From positions 1 to 20,147 of the forward strand of contig JAJOHG010000435.1 in NCBI GenBank assembly GCA_021029095.1: a stretch of DNA of 20,147 nucleotides, given 5' to 3'. Positions within the stretch are counted from its first letter, which is position 1. The number at the start of each line of letters is the position of its first letter. Origin of the DNA: Phellopilus nigrolimitatus (taxonomy: Eukaryota; Basidiomycota; Agaricomycetes; Hymenochaetales; Hymenochaetaceae). The translations under genes and the position numbers were made by a program. The notes beneath the pieces are model-generated. The model worked only from the letters and a program-made list of their open reading frames with translations. It was not told where the DNA came from and searched no databases. This document shows positions 19,431 through 20,147 of this stretch, piece by piece.

Positions 19431-20147
19431 CTAGAGGAGGCTCGATGGCGACGTAGGCCGCGCGATGAACGTTCCGGGCGGAAGGACGATTTCTCCGACA
19501 CTCAGTATCGAATGCTTGAACTCGGAGAATTGAGCATTGGCTGCACGATCGTCCATTCTTGCACGCACGGCCGGTGGCTCGATGGCGATTCTGTTCGTGA
19601 TCTCCCTGCGGTTCCGCGCATTGTCGAGCAACGTCATAACCTTTCGACCGACATCCACGCGACTTTCCTCGGGATGCGGTGAAGCAGGCCGTCTGTTAGT
19701 CGGCTTGTGCGGTAGCATGATGAATTGGAGATCGTGCGGCCAGCATATCGGCTCCTGGAACTCCAACGACCTGTCGACGAGCATATCCTTGTTGATCGCT
19801 CTGCTCTTGTCTATTCTCGGCAAGGGAGGGGCCCATTCGGTAGGGAGCTCGTACTTGTGATTCGCCATGAGATTCCAATTTCTGCAACGACAAAAAGGTT
19901 AGCTAGCTGGTTCGTGAAGCACGGCTGCAAGATGGACGTACATCTCGGCGAAATACGCATGGCGTTTCGCGTCTTCTATTGTGAGTCGATAATAAGGCCT
20001 CGCCGCGAGGAGCTGCGAGTGACTCGTCAGTAAGCTCTACTAGCGGAGAACGAGATAAGCGACTTACCCCCGATATCATGTCGAGCGTCATAAGGTCTAC
20101 ATTACAATGAGCCGGAAGTTTGTACGAGCCCTCGATGACAGCGGAAG
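19431..20147 (-). CDS. C-terminal part of a second protein kinase (5' end outside window)
   Basis: Exons on the minus strand, in gene order: from beyond 20147 to 20068, 20012-19942, 19881-19431, with introns of 55 and 60 bp that keep phase. The joined reading is SAVIEGSYKLPAHCNVDLMT LDMISG, LLAARPYYRLTIEDAKRHAY, FAEI, NWNLMANHKYELPTEW. 'LL...P..RLTIEDAKRH.YF' is the C-terminal end of a serine/threonine kinase domain (subdomain XI), including the arginine that anchors the C-lobe. The following NWNLMANHKY...PPLPRID resembles the tail that trails agaricomycete kinases after the domain. The glycine loop, catalytic loop and DFG must lie beyond the window edge. The frame ends at 19431 inside the first of several tandem repeats where a one-base shift would continue it, so the present stop may not be the ancestral one. 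Confidence 0.65.

Noticed and set aside
18900..19600. Repeat blocks as a CRISPR array
   Set aside because: Eukaryotic context, spacing near 250 bases, diverged repeats that read as protein.

Overview
This looks like nuclear DNA of a filamentous basidiomycete, most likely an agaricomycete. Genes are split by many short introns (55-118 bp) with GT/YAG borders and no operon structure. The main gene is a Cdc15/Cdc7/SepH-type septation kinase in an extremely GC-rich frame, flanked by much less GC-rich DNA carrying microsatellites and decayed repeat copies.

Layout. Bases 1-1856 and 16733-18555 are two long, highly similar copies of one sequence in opposite orientation (inverted-repeat arms). Each contains a CTTT/CCTT-type microsatellite near its outer end, an 18-bp palindrome and the same frame-broken, gene-like segment. 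Between the arms lie: a low-information stretch (1857-2900); about 3.2 kb of upstream DNA with short tandem motifs (2900-6148); the large kinase gene on the plus strand (6149-12849, seven exons, about 2,090 residues); about 1 kb of intergenic 3' sequence (12850-13834); a small convergent minus-strand gene for a predicted coiled-coil, single-span tail-anchored protein (13835 to about 14979); and about 1.75 kb of mostly unassigned, AT-richer DNA (14980-16732). Outside the right arm, 18556-20147 holds the 3' end of a second, unrelated protein kinase gene on the minus strand. Its tail dissolves into diverged, frame-shifted tandem repeats.

The main product has an unusual order for its family: a long disordered N-terminus, a calponin-homology (CH) domain, a second long disordered linker, the kinase domain, an atypical C1 zinc finger, and a C-terminal Cys-Thr-Val-Gln that fits a prenylation box. 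Reaching that C-terminus needs a one-base frame correction near 12198. By family, the kinase should act in the septation initiation/mitotic exit network. The CH, C1 and possible lipid anchor suggest cytoskeleton and membrane targeting, which is inference.

Nothing here is a CRISPR array, rRNA, tRNA or recognised biosynthetic cluster. The most notable features are the kinase architecture with its frame problem, and the inverted-repeat frame around the locus, which begins exactly at the window edge.
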